NCBI RefSeq assembly: GCF_023221595.1
Contig: NZ_CP096563.1
Coordinates: 5,761,001-5,825,000 of the forward strand
Length of the DNA stretch: 64,000 nt
Origin: Rhodococcus qingshengii JCM 15477
GTDB lineage: Bacteria > Actinomycetota > Actinomycetes > Mycobacteriales > Mycobacteriaceae
Direction: 5' to 3'
Part shown: piece by piece, positions 17,259-26,024 of the stretch
Layout: the number at the start of each line of letters is the position of its first letter
Numbering within the stretch: position 1 is the stretch's first letter
The notes under the pieces: model-generated
Databases searched by the model: none
Told to the model about the DNA's origin: nothing
What the model saw: the letters and a program-made list of their open reading frames with translations, nothing else
Position numbers and translations under genes: made by a program

Positions 17259-17870
17259 ATGAATGACCAACCGCGTTCGTACGGTGGCGTCGACGGCGCG
17301 CTCCGCGTAGCCCAACGACGGGAGGCACTGATCGAGGCCGGTCTGGAACTCATGGGCTCCGCCGAGCCCGAACTGACGGTCCGCGGAGTGTGCAAGAAGG
17401 CCGGTGTCGCGGCGCGGTACTTCTACGAGAGCTTCACCGATCGTGATGCTCTGATGTCGGCCGTCTACGACACCGTCATCACGGACATCGCCGTTTCAAC
17501 CCAGGCTGCAGTGGACGCCGCCGAGACCGAACGCGGCAAGGCGCTCGCTGGAATCGCGAACATCGTCCGCACTATCGCGAACGATCCCCGTCGCGGACGT
17601 CTACTGTTCTCCAGCGCCCTGACGAGCCCTGTCCTGGCCGAGAAACGCCAAGCGTCGACGACGATATTCATCGGTCTCCTGGCCGCCAACGCGAAGACCT
17701 TCTACCGATTGAACGACAGCGGTCATCTGACCCTGACGGCCACGTTCCTGGTCGGCGGCCTGGCGCAGACCCTCAGTGCATGGCTCGACGGGTACATCGA
17801 CGTGACGGAAGAAGAACTGGTCGCCGAATGTGCGGCGATCCTGCTCGCACCCGCCCTGCCGCCGTCTTGA
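17259..17870 (+). CDS. TetR family regulator
   Basis: A TetR protein of about 203 residues. HTH lies at residues about 18-65 (RREALIEAGLELMGS, VRGVCKKAGVAARYFYESFTDRDALM), then an all-helical ligand domain ending in a TetR_C-type segment. I choose ATG 17259 (MNDQPRSYGG); earlier in-frame starts at 17199 and 17250 exist, but 17199 would place both inverted repeats at or inside the coding region. Divergent from the DUF2236 oxygenase gene, which it probably represses together with itself. Its ligand is unknown. Confidence 0.83.
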   Translation: MNDQPRSYGGVDGALRVAQRREALIEAGLELMGSAEPELTVRGVCKKAGVAARYFYESFTDRDALMSAVYDTVITDIAVSTQAAVDAAETERGKALAGIANIVRTIANDPRRGRLLFSSALTSPVLAEKRQASTTIFIGLLAANAKTFYRLNDSGHLTLTATFLVGGLAQTLSAWLDGYIDVTEEELVAECAAILLAPALPPS

Positions 17871-17880
17871 GCTCCTGCAT

Positions 17881-18573
17881 TCAGTCCCAGATCCCGATGT
17901 TGTCGAGGTGAGCGAGAAGTCGAGCAGCGCCGTCGGAGAACTGCAGACTCATCTGCGCGTCCACCTGTTCTCGATCGTGCTTCTCGAACGCCGCGATCAA
18001 AGCATCGTGGCTCGATACCGCAAGCTCACCCCAGCCTGGATCCGTCGCGTAGAGACGAGCAGGGGTGTACCGAATCGCGCCGAACAGGAACCATGCCAAC
18101 TTCGCACCACCCGCAGCGCGATTGATCAGGCGATGGAACTCGAATTCGCACTGCTCGATCGCAGCTGCATCCGAAGCGCCGACCGCCGCTCGCAAATCGG
18201 CATTGAGTTCCGTGAGTTCCGCGAGTTGATCAGCGGTGATGCTGTCCATCGCCCGCAACGCCAGCTTGACCGCGATCTGCCCCTGCAACCAGAAGATGTC
18301 TTCGATGTCCTGGCGACTGAGGGGCGAGACGAGATAGCCGCGATGCGGAACCAACTCGACCATCCCCTCGCCGCGTAATGCGACGAGGGCTTCTCGCACC
18401 GGCGTGACGCTGACCCCGAGGTCGGCCGCGGTTTCGTCCAGCCTGACGAACTCGCCCGGACGGACCGAGCCGGACATGATCAGGTTGCGAACGTGGTTGG
18501 CCACGTCCTCCGACAACTGTGGCCGTCTCCTCAGCTCAGATGTCGCTCTCCGAGTGCGTGCAGACGTTGCCAC
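17881..18573 (-). CDS. GntR family regulator, FCD subfamily
   Basis: A 230-residue FadR-like regulator: winged helix at about 15-80 with the pattern VRPGEFVRLDETAADLGVS and VTPVREAL, then an FCD domain containing the EFHRLINRAAGG and late SSHDALIAAFEKHD segments with metal-binding His residues. It stands nine bases after the acyl-CoA dehydrogenase stop on the same strand, so it is likely co-transcribed with it and controls the dehydrogenase / aldehyde dehydrogenase pair through the palindrome at 19809-19824 (inference). Confidence 0.87.
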   Translation of the reverse strand: MATSARTRRATSELRRRPQLSEDVANHVRNLIMSGSVRPGEFVRLDETAADLGVSVTPVREALVALRGEGMVELVPHRGYLVSPLSRQDIEDIFWLQGQIAVKLALRAMDSITADQLAELTELNADLRAAVGASDAAAIEQCEFEFHRLINRAAGGAKLAWFLFGAIRYTPARLYATDPGWGELAVSSHDALIAAFEKHDREQVDAQMSLQFSDGAARLLAHLDNIGIWD

Positions 18574-18582
18574 AACCGATCC

Positions 18583-19725
18583 TCACAGTCCGTACGTTTT
18601 GCCGATGATGTCTCGCTGAATCTCGTTGGTACCACCATAAATGGAGGACACAAGAGTCTTTCGCACATGGTGCTCCATGTCGAACTCAGTCGCGTAACCG
18701 TACCCACCCATCATCTGCATCCCCTCGAGCGCGACCTTCTTGGCGGTCTCGGTCAGCTTGAGCTTGGCCATCGACGCTTCCCGCGGGAACATCTTGGTCG
18801 GGTTGGCGTCGACCATTCGGGCCACGCTGTAGACCAGCAGACGGCCGCATTCGATCTCCGTGGCGAGATCCGCGATCCGGTGGCGAAGCGCCTGAAACGA
18901 TCCGACCGGACGGCCGAACTGCTTACGCGTGGTGACGAATTCGAGGGTGTCGTCGAAAGCGCGCTGCGCGGTCCCGAGCATCATCGCCGCGAGGATGAGG
19001 CGTTCGATGTTGAGTCCGGCCATGAGTTGACGCCAGCCGTTGCCGACTTCCCCAACCACCGCGTCCTCGGGCAGGAATGTGTCGGTGAAGTAGAGATCGT
19101 TGACCTCCTTGCCGCCCATGGTGTCGATTCCACTGATCTTCAATCCGGAGATGTCGGCCGGGACATGGAACATCGTCAGGCCCTCATGCTTGCCTTCACC
19201 TCGGGATGTGCGAGCCACCAGAAGGATGTTCTCGGCGAAGTGCGCGTTGGAACACCACGTCTTCTGGCCGTTGATCAGCCACCCACCGTCGACCTTCTCG
19301 GCGCGGCAACTCAGATTTCCCACGTCGGAGCCCGCTTCGGGTTCGGACATCGAGATCGACTGAGACGCGCCACGGACGATCCCGCCGAGCACTGCCTCCT
19401 TCTGGGCCGGACTGCCGAACTTCTCGTATGCAGCCCCGGTGATGACGGTCGGGCCGAGTCCACCGATCGGCGCCATGCCCTTGGCGGCTTCCTCCAGAAA
19501 GATGCACAGGTCGACCGTGCTTCCGGCGGATCCGCCGTATTCCTCCGGGACAGTCAGCCCGAGCCATCCCAATTCCGCCATCTTCTCGTAGAACGCCTGG
19601 TTGTGGTTATGGGCGCCATGATCGGTCAGCAGGTCTCGCTGCTCACGGGTACCACTTTCCTTCTTGCAGAACGACGCTACCGACTTGGCGAAATCAGACT
19701 GCTCCTGCGTGAAATCCATGTACAT
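18583..19725 (-). CDS. Acyl-CoA dehydrogenase
   Basis: A 380-residue FAD enzyme that introduces the alpha-beta double bond in acyl-CoA. It starts with the family pattern MDFTQEQSDFAKSVASFC, has the FAD-binding ISMSEPEAGSD and WLINGQKTWCSNA segments (about 120-165) and ends with the signature region MMGGYGYATEFDME and GGTNEIQRDIIGKTYG. ATG 19725 has GGGAG six bases upstream; ATG 19719 is possible. The gene precedes a GntR gene and is divergent from an aldehyde dehydrogenase across a perfect palindrome. Substrate is unknown. Confidence 0.92.
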   Translation of the reverse strand: MYMDFTQEQSDFAKSVASFCKKESGTREQRDLLTDHGAHNHNQAFYEKMAELGWLGLTVPEEYGGSAGSTVDLCIFLEEAAKGMAPIGGLGPTVITGAAYEKFGSPAQKEAVLGGIVRGASQSISMSEPEAGSDVGNLSCRAEKVDGGWLINGQKTWCSNAHFAENILLVARTSRGEGKHEGLTMFHVPADISGLKISGIDTMGGKEVNDLYFTDTFLPEDAVVGEVGNGWRQLMAGLNIERLILAAMMLGTAQRAFDDTLEFVTTRKQFGRPVGSFQALRHRIADLATEIECGRLLVYSVARMVDANPTKMFPREASMAKLKLTETAKKVALEGMQMMGGYGYATEFDMEHHVRKTLVSSIYGGTNEIQRDIIGKTYGL

Positions 19726-19808
19726 CGAAAACTCCCGAGTGAGATGAGGCTGGAGGCTTGTCGGAGCTCGGTCCGACGCATACTGTGACTACCAGCACAG
19801 TAAATCAC

Positions 19809-19824
19809 ATCACATATATGTGAT
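19809..19824. promoter_or_regulatory. 16-bp perfect palindrome, candidate GntR operator
   Basis: ATCACATATATGTGAT reads the same on both strands and lies between the divergent acyl-CoA dehydrogenase and aldehyde dehydrogenase genes. It supports starting the latter at 19853, since an upstream ATG at 19820 falls inside the palindrome. The nearby GntR (17881-18573) is the most plausible binder. Confidence 0.6.
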
Positions 19825-19852
19825 GCACCGACATGTGGAGGATCTGAAGAAC

Positions 19853-21379
19853 ATGACAGAACAGCTCGGCCGCCAGAGCACGTCCACGTCGACAGATCCG
19901 AGATCGGACGATCACACTTTCGCGAGCCTCGACCCTCGCAACGATTCCGTGGTCGCGCAGCACCCCATTGCTGACCAGCGAGAGATCGAGAAAGCGGTCG
20001 CCGCAGCACGCACGGCGTCGAAGTGGTGGGATCAACTCGGATTCCAAGGCCGCCGGAAGGTGCTCGGCAATTTCCGCGCCGCGATCGCCACTCACGCCGA
20101 ATCGATGGCGGCGATCATTTCCGCCGAGACCGGAAAACCCAGCGACGACGCACTACTCGAAGTCATGCTGGCCGTCGAACATCTCGACTGGGCGGCACGC
20201 AACGCACAGAAAGTGTTGCGCCGCAGACGCGTCGGTGCAGGACTGATCAGCGCCAACCAGTCTGCATCCGTCGGCTACCGGCCGATGGGCGTCGTCGGCG
20301 TGATCGGCCCCTGGAACTATCCGCTGTACACACCGATGGGGTCGATCGGCTACGCACTGGCCGCCGGTAACGCCGTCGTGTTCAAACCGAGCGAACTCTC
20401 ACCAGGCGTCGGCGTCGAATTGGCCCGGCTGTGGGACATCGCGGCACCCGGACACCCTGTCCTGCAGACCATTACCGGCGACGGCAAAACCGGAGCACTT
20501 CTGTGTTCGTCCGGCGTCGACAAGATCGCATTCACCGGTTCGACCGCTACCGCAAAGCGCGTAATGGCCGCCTGCGCGGACACCCTCACTCCCCTGGTCG
20601 CCGAATGCGGTGGCAAGGACGCCATGCTGGTGGACTCCGATGCCAACCTCGATGCGGCCGTGAGCTTCGCGGCATTCGGGGCAGTGGGCAACGGCGGACA
20701 AACCTGTGCCGGCGTCGAACGAATCTACGTCGCAGCGCCCGTGTACGACGCCTTCTTGTCCAAGCTCACCGCCGCGCTTCGGGACGCCCACGCCGGCGCC
20801 ACCGACAGCTCGACCTACGGGCCGATGACGCTGGGAAAGCAGACTGCGATAGTCCGGGGCCAGATCGAAGACGCTCTCAGTCGCGGCGCGAAAGCTGTAC
20901 TCGGCGGACTTGATTCGTTCAACGGTCCGTTCATCGATCCGATCATCCTGACGGATGTTCCGGAGGATTCCACGGCGATCACCGAGGAGACGTTCGGCCC
21001 GAGCGTCGTGGTGAACAAGGTCGCCGACATGAACGAGGGGATCGAACGCGCCAATGCGTCGAAGTACGGCTTGGGCGCCTCGGTGTTCACCAAGAGTTCG
21101 TCGAAGGGCCGAGCAATTGCCGAGAAGCTCGACTGCGGTGTCGTCACGGTCAATTCGGTTCTCGGTTTCGCCGGAATCGCCGCCCTGCCGTTCGGCGGGG
21201 TCGGCGATTCCGGATTCGGCCGTATCCACGGAGCCGATGGGCTGCGTGAGTTCAGCAGTGTGAAATCACTGGCCGTTCAGAAGTTCAGCGCTCCACTGGA
21301 CCTGCTGACCATCGAGCGAAAAGCCAGGGACATGAAGATCTCACGTTGGATGCTGGCAAAACGCCACGCGAAGTCCTGA
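19853..21379 (+). CDS. Aldehyde dehydrogenase (NAD(P)+)
   Basis: About 508 residues, a normal-length ALDH-superfamily enzyme. The Rossmann region has VVGVIGPWNYPLYTPM (catalytic Asn in WNY), the general-base Glu is in VAECGGKDAML, the catalytic Cys in GNGGQTCAGVERIY, and EETFGPSVVV closes the core. The first 30 residues are poorly conserved. ATG 19853 is preferred, with GGAGG upstream and the operator palindrome kept outside. It is divergent from the acyl-CoA dehydrogenase; together they could oxidise an aldehyde to an acid and then dehydrogenate its CoA ester, but no ligase is present in the group. Confidence 0.9.
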   Translation: MTEQLGRQSTSTSTDPRSDDHTFASLDPRNDSVVAQHPIADQREIEKAVAAARTASKWWDQLGFQGRRKVLGNFRAAIATHAESMAAIISAETGKPSDDALLEVMLAVEHLDWAARNAQKVLRRRRVGAGLISANQSASVGYRPMGVVGVIGPWNYPLYTPMGSIGYALAAGNAVVFKPSELSPGVGVELARLWDIAAPGHPVLQTITGDGKTGALLCSSGVDKIAFTGSTATAKRVMAACADTLTPLVAECGGKDAMLVDSDANLDAAVSFAAFGAVGNGGQTCAGVERIYVAAPVYDAFLSKLTAALRDAHAGATDSSTYGPMTLGKQTAIVRGQIEDALSRGAKAVLGGLDSFNGPFIDPIILTDVPEDSTAITEETFGPSVVVNKVADMNEGIERANASKYGLGASVFTKSSSKGRAIAEKLDCGVVTVNSVLGFAGIAALPFGGVGDSGFGRIHGADGLREFSSVKSLAVQKFSAPLDLLTIERKARDMKISRWMLAKRHAKS

Positions 21380-21391
21380 GAGATCAGGCGA

Positions 21392-22516
21392 TCAGCCGGC
21401 GGTGACGAGCACCTGCTCGTCGCTGTCGGCTGCTTCGAGTTCACGAACCAGCGGAAGCACCTTGGCCCCGAAGTATTCGATCTCCTCCTGGAAATGCAGG
21501 AATCCGCCGAGAATCAGATCGACACCGCGACGGCGATATTCGACGATCCGATGCGCGATTTGTTCCGGCGTGCCGATCAGTTGTGAGCGGAAACCGTCGT
21601 TGTACTGAACCAAGTCCTCGAACGTCGAATCCGCCCACATCCCGTCCTTGGACGCGGTCGATGCGCCGGCCTGTTGGACTGCATTCTTGAATCCCTCGAC
21701 CGCAGGGCGGTTGGCCTTGGCGATGATCTCGCGCAGTGTGTCCTTTGCTTCCGCCTCGGTGTCGCGGGCGATGATGAATCCGTTGAGCCCGAACTTGACC
21801 TCCCGATCGTTCTCACGAGCAACACGGCGAACGTCGACCAACTGTTCGGTGACGCCGTCGTAGTCCTTGCCGTTACTGAAGTACCAATCCGAATACCGGC
21901 CTGCGTTCTCACGGGCTGCCGCCGAGTTACCACCTTGGAACAGTTCGGGATTGGGGCGCTCCGGAGTGTTGAGAGGCTTCGGCTTCAACGTGAAGTCGTG
22001 GATGCGGTAGAAGTCGCCGCGGAAATCGACGTCGTCCTCCGTCCAGATCTTCCGAAGAACCTGAAGGAACTCGGCGCTACGCCGATAACGCTCGTCGTGC
22101 TCGAGCCACGGCTCGCCTAGATGTGTGAACTCGTCCTTGAACCAACCACTGACGACGTTGACGGCAAAACGACCGTTCGACAAGTGATCGGCGGTAGCGC
22201 CCAGTTTCGCCAACACGGCCGGCTGCCAGAGTCCCGGATGCACCGCGGCGATCACCTTGAGCTTCTCGGTGGCCAGGAGAAGCGCAAGGCTGAAGCTCGT
22301 GGATTCGTGCTGGAATTCGGCCCCGTAGCTCGCCTCGTAACGTACCTGGCTCAGGGCGTACTCGAAGCCGTTGTTCTCGGCGGTCTGTGCCAGCTTCTTG
22401 TTGTACTCGTAGTCCCAGCTGGTCCGCTGCTCGATGTCGGAGGTGACCAGACCACCACTGACATTGGGCACCCAGTAGGCGAACTTGATCTCGTCGGCGA
22501 TACGTTCAGTAGACAT
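21392..22516 (-). CDS. sfnG: FMNH2-dependent dimethylsulfone monooxygenase SfnG
   Basis: About 374 residues, luciferase-like flavin monooxygenase fold (TIM barrel). The sequence shows the SfnG pattern KFAYWVPNVSGGLVTSDIEQRT at the start in pieces, YEYALSQVRY-type strand, HPGLWQPAVLAK, NVVSGWFKDEF and GGNSAAARENAGRYSDWYF. SfnG converts dimethylsulfone to methanesulfinate and formaldehyde with reduced flavin from a partner reductase, allowing sulfur scavenging. Start ATG 22516 (MSTERIADE) is favoured over the in-frame 22528. It is divergent from sfnB with 98 bp between. Confidence 0.9.
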   Translation of the reverse strand: MSTERIADEIKFAYWVPNVSGGLVTSDIEQRTSWDYEYNKKLAQTAENNGFEYALSQVRYEASYGAEFQHESTSFSLALLLATEKLKVIAAVHPGLWQPAVLAKLGATADHLSNGRFAVNVVSGWFKDEFTHLGEPWLEHDERYRRSAEFLQVLRKIWTEDDVDFRGDFYRIHDFTLKPKPLNTPERPNPELFQGGNSAAARENAGRYSDWYFSNGKDYDGVTEQLVDVRRVARENDREVKFGLNGFIIARDTEAEAKDTLREIIAKANRPAVEGFKNAVQQAGASTASKDGMWADSTFEDLVQYNDGFRSQLIGTPEQIAHRIVEYRRRGVDLILGGFLHFQEEIEYFGAKVLPLVRELEAADSDEQVLVTAG

Positions 22517-22614
22517 GAAACCCAGCAAACATGCAGTTCCCAGTGGTTTCCAGGGTAGCGATCACACAGGTTGTAAGTGTTGGGTGGGTGCTGCGACTGT
22601 GAAACGGTGGCAGC

Positions 22615-23835
22615 ATGACTGCTGTGGACATTCAGGAGATCGCGCACCGCATCACCAGCGAGGACGAGGCGCTCTCGGTGGCGTCACAGCTGTCCGACGA
22701 GTTCGCGGCAGGTGCCGGAGTCCGCGATGCGCAGCGCCTCCTTCCCCACGACGAGGTTCGCACCCTGGCGCGGTCCGGCTTGCTCGGACTCTCGGTGCCG
22801 AAGGAGTTCGGTGGCATCGACGCAAGCACCGAGACGTTGGCCGAGGTCTTCCGCCTACTCGCCGAGGGCGATCCCAGCATCGCGCAGATTCCGCACAGCC
22901 ACTTCACTTTCCTGGAAGCGCTCCGGTACCAGGGGTCTAACGAGCAGAAGCAGTTCTTCTACGCCGAAGCATTGTCGGGCAAGCAGTTCGCCAACGCCCA
23001 GAGCGAGCGCGGCAACAAGACCATCGACATCGACGGCACCACTCTCACCCCCGACGGGGAAGACTTTGTGCTCGAAGGTCGAAAATTCTATTGCACCGGA
23101 GCGCTTTTCGCAGATTGGATCGTGGTGCGTGCCGCCAATGCGGATCAATTCACCGAGACCGGCGCACAGGTGAAATCCGCGGTCTACCTACCCCGGAATA
23201 CTCCCGGACTGTCGATCGTCGACGACTGGGACGGCATGGGACAGAAGACAACTGCAAGCGGAACCGTGACCCTGGAATCCGTTTCGGTGACGCGGTTCAA
23301 TGTCGTGCCCTTCACGTCGCTCTTCACTCACCCGACCACCTACGGAGCACAGGCCCAGATCCTGCACGCCGCGATCGACACCGGCATCGCGTCGGCTGCA
23401 CTGCGTGAATCCGTGAAACTCGCGGCAAAGGCGCGTCCCTTCTTCGAAGCGAAAGTCGATACAGCGGTGGAGGATCCACTGCTCGTTCAACTCGCCGGCG
23501 AAGCGGCAATCGAGGTTCGCGCTGCCAGATCCCTCTTGGCGGAAGCAGCGCGATCGATCGACGTGGCGCGTCGTGATCCCACCGAGGACTCCACGGCCCG
23601 AGCATCCATCGACGCTGCAACTGCCAAAGTGGTCGGCGCCAGGGCGTCATTGGCGGCCACGAGCACTTTGTTCGAGATCGGTGGCACCAGAAGCGCGGGC
23701 GAATCGGCGAACCTCTCCCGATTCTGGCGTGACGCGCGCACGCACACCCTGCACGATCCGACGAGGTGGAAGGTCCAGCACATCGGCCGGTGGACACTGT
23801 CCGGGACAATCCCACCGCGGCACGGACTGCTGTGA
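22615..23835 (+). CDS. sfnB: SfnB-family sulfur-acquisition oxidoreductase
   Basis: A 406-residue member of the acyl-CoA-dehydrogenase-like group that includes SfnB and the DszC/TdsC sulfur monooxygenases. It has an N-terminal helical domain (SGLLGLSVPKEFGG at about 50-63), a beta-domain with GRKFYCTGALFADWIVV, and a C-terminal helical bundle with TRSAGESANLSRFWRDARTHTLHDP, in which the WRDARTHTLHDP pattern is characteristic. It probably uses reduced flavin rather than acyl-CoA. Divergent from sfnG, matching sulfone and organosulfur gene pairs in other bacteria. Confidence 0.87.
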   Translation: MTAVDIQEIAHRITSEDEALSVASQLSDEFAAGAGVRDAQRLLPHDEVRTLARSGLLGLSVPKEFGGIDASTETLAEVFRLLAEGDPSIAQIPHSHFTFLEALRYQGSNEQKQFFYAEALSGKQFANAQSERGNKTIDIDGTTLTPDGEDFVLEGRKFYCTGALFADWIVVRAANADQFTETGAQVKSAVYLPRNTPGLSIVDDWDGMGQKTTASGTVTLESVSVTRFNVVPFTSLFTHPTTYGAQAQILHAAIDTGIASAALRESVKLAAKARPFFEAKVDTAVEDPLLVQLAGEAAIEVRAARSLLAEAARSIDVARRDPTEDSTARASIDAATAKVVGARASLAATSTLFEIGGTRSAGESANLSRFWRDARTHTLHDPTRWKVQHIGRWTLSGTIPPRHGLL

Positions 23836-23841
23836 ACACAC

Positions 23842-24504
23842 TCAGTCGGAGTTCATATATCCGCTGATCAAGACTTCCAGTCCTTCCAAGTAGCTCTCAG
23901 TCGTCGTCCCTCCAGGCCAGTCCTCGAGCACCTCACTGAGCACCGGCAGTTTCTCGGGCCCGATTTCTCGGATCTTGACCGCGAGAGGTGACACGCTGCC
24001 TTCCGGTCGCGTAGTGGTGTCGTAGATGTTGAGCAATGCGCCGAGTGTGTAGTTCCACAGCGCTCGATAGATCAACAGTGCGCGACGAGGTGACATACCG
24101 AGTTCGACACACGCGGCCATCGCCCGATCGACCAAGACCACAGCGCCGCTCCCACCACGGCCACCGCGCTGAAGCAACTCGATGATCCAGCGCTCCGACG
24201 CCAGCTTTTCGAAGATCGCGGTGAAGATCGTGCGAAGCCGTTCGACCTGATCCTGCGGCAGGACCAGCGCGCCGAGATCTTGTGAGTACACATCGAGCAC
24301 CGCGCTGATCAGCTGTTCCTTGTCGCCCACGTGCCGGTACAGCGCCATCGGCGTGGTGCCGAGCGACTTCGCCAACGCGCGCATGCTCAACGCGTCGGCG
24401 CCGCCGGTCTGAAGCTGCCGTTTCGCCTCGTCGACTATCTGCTCCGACGTGATCGTCGGGGGACGTCCGAGCCGCGGTGATCTCGGTTCCATCTTTTCGG
24501 CCAT
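23842..24504 (-). CDS. TetR family regulator
   Basis: A 220-residue TetR protein with HTH at about residues 18-65 (SEQIVDEAKRQLQTGGADALSMRALAKSLGTTPMALYRHVGDKEQL in pieces) and the TetR_C_1-type ligand domain common in regulators of multidrug pumps. It is divergent from the MFS exporter at 24624, its likely target, and its stop lies six bases from the convergent end of sfnB. Two in-frame starts (MAEKM and M5) are possible; I keep 24504. Confidence 0.87.
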   Translation of the reverse strand: MAEKMEPRSPRLGRPPTITSEQIVDEAKRQLQTGGADALSMRALAKSLGTTPMALYRHVGDKEQLISAVLDVYSQDLGALVLPQDQVERLRTIFTAIFEKLASERWIIELLQRGGRGGSGAVVLVDRAMAACVELGMSPRRALLIYRALWNYTLGALLNIYDTTTRPEGSVSPLAVKIREIGPEKLPVLSEVLEDWPGGTTTESYLEGLEVLISGYMNSD

Positions 24505-24571
24505 CCGTCGATTGTGCGCGCCCCTGCTACGACGCTCTCGCCCGGGGAACCCCTTGCATCTCAGTCGCCAG

Positions 24572-24590
24572 CAAGGTAAACCTAACTACT
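24572..24590 (+). promoter_or_regulatory. Partial iron box (IdeR/DmdR type)
   Basis: CAAGGTAAACCTAACTACT agrees at 13 of 19 positions with the actinobacterial iron box (TWAGGTWAGSCTWACCTWA), all of the matches being in the first fifteen bases. It lies 34 bases before the MFS exporter, which is followed by a siderophore-binding lipoprotein. A short palindrome AGGTACCT follows closer to the start codon. Confidence 0.45.
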
Positions 24591-24623
24591 TATGAGAACG
24601 CGTATACAAATTAGGTACCTGCA

Positions 24624-26018
24624 ATGACAACAACAACTCGAGCGGTAGCCGCACCGGCTCTGGTCCTCACAGCCGCCGCGGCAGCGCAGTTCCTGGTGGC
24701 CTTCGACATGTCGGTCATCAACGTCGCACTGCCCGACATTCAGGAATCGCTGAACTTTTCCGACGCCGGGTTGTCCTGGGTCGTCAACGCGTACGCCCTC
24801 GCCTTCGGCGGACTGCTGCTTCTCGGCGGTCGTCTGTGCGACGTGATGGGCACTCGTCGAGTTCTGGTTTCCGGGCTTCTGCTGTTCGCCCTCGTCAGCA
24901 TCGTCGGCACCTTCTCCGTGTCCGCCGAAATGCTTGTCGGAGCTCGGGCGCTTCAAGGCGTCGGCGCTGCACTGATCGCGCCGGCCGGGCTCGCCGCCCT
25001 CAGTCAGGCCTTTCCCACCGGACGCGCCAGGGCCAAGGCATTCGGCATCGGCGCAATGTCGTCAGCACTGGGCGGCGCACTCGGTGTCGTCCTGAGCGGC
25101 ATTTTGACCGAAGGGCTCAGTTGGCGATGGGTGATGTTCGCCGGCGCACCAGTGGCCCTGATCGCCGCAGTTGCCGGTGCCCGCGGCCTGCCGGCCGGCC
25201 AAGCCGCCAGAGGCGGCTCTCTCGATCTCCCCGGAGCCATCTTGGCGACGGCCGGAATCACCGCCCTTGTCGGCACAGTGATCGCCACGGAATCACATTC
25301 CTGGACTTCGGGTTACGTGCTGGGTGGATTCGCGCTCACGATCGCGCTGCTCACTGCTTTCGTTGTGGTCGAAAGCCGCTGCGCCACACCACTGGTACGA
25401 CTGTCCACCCTGCTTCGACCCCGAATCGGACTGGCCAACGCCATCATGTGCCTGGTGTGCGCGGCACAGTTCAGCGCGTTCTTCTTCGTCTCACTCTTCC
25501 TGCAACGCGGGCTGGGCTATTCACCGACCACCACCGGTCTGGCTTTCCTGCCCTTCTGCTTCGGCCTGGTGATCGGCATCCTCGCGTCCACCAAACTCCT
25601 TCCGCGCTACGGAGTTCGACCGCTGCTCGTAGTCGGGACAGCAGTCGCCGCAATCGGAACTTTCATGTTTTCGACCATGAACCTCGACAGTCCCTTCTGG
25701 GCCGTCATCCTGGTGCCTTCGCTTCTGGCGAGCATCGGCATCGGTCTGTCGTTCATGCCGCTCAGTAACGTCGCCACCGCCGACGCTCCCCCCGAAGAAG
25801 TCGGCATGGCATCCGGGCTACTGAGTACATCGCGTCAGATCGGCGGTTCACTCGGACTAGCCGTTCTCGTGAGCGTCGCCGCTTCCTCGACGGCACGTTC
25901 GGACAGCGCGCCGACCGAAGCACTGGTTTCCGGATACTCCCAGGCCCTCTTCGTCTGCTCCGGCCTACTGCTGGCCGGTACCCTCCTGTCCTTCTTCTTC
26001 CCACGAATGGATCGTTGA
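24624..26018 (+). CDS. MFS exporter (DHA2 / EmrB-QacA), possible siderophore exporter
   Basis: A 464-residue, 14-helix drug-proton antiporter. Helix 1 holds FLVAFDMSVINVALPDIQ, the DHA2 signature, followed by LSWVVNAYALAFGGLLLLGGR and motif A-like DVMGTRRV. The stop is six bases from the next gene (a siderophore-binding lipoprotein), so they are co-transcribed. The operon has a partial iron box and a divergent TetR gene. Exporting a siderophore and recapturing it is a coherent reading; ordinary drug efflux with chance linkage is the alternative. Confidence 0.87.
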   Translation: MTTTTRAVAAPALVLTAAAAAQFLVAFDMSVINVALPDIQESLNFSDAGLSWVVNAYALAFGGLLLLGGRLCDVMGTRRVLVSGLLLFALVSIVGTFSVSAEMLVGARALQGVGAALIAPAGLAALSQAFPTGRARAKAFGIGAMSSALGGALGVVLSGILTEGLSWRWVMFAGAPVALIAAVAGARGLPAGQAARGGSLDLPGAILATAGITALVGTVIATESHSWTSGYVLGGFALTIALLTAFVVVESRCATPLVRLSTLLRPRIGLANAIMCLVCAAQFSAFFFVSLFLQRGLGYSPTTTGLAFLPFCFGLVIGILASTKLLPRYGVRPLLVVGTAVAAIGTFMFSTMNLDSPFWAVILVPSLLASIGIGLSFMPLSNVATADAPPEEVGMASGLLSTSRQIGGSLGLAVLVSVAASSTARSDSAPTEALVSGYSQALFVCSGLLLAGTLLSFFFPRMDR

Positions 26019-26024
26019 CCTCAG

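Noticed and set aside
24612..24619. AGGTACCT palindrome before the MFS exporter as a second iron box
   Set aside because: It is only eight bases long and lacks the 19-bp iron-box layout. It is mentioned with the better site at 24572.
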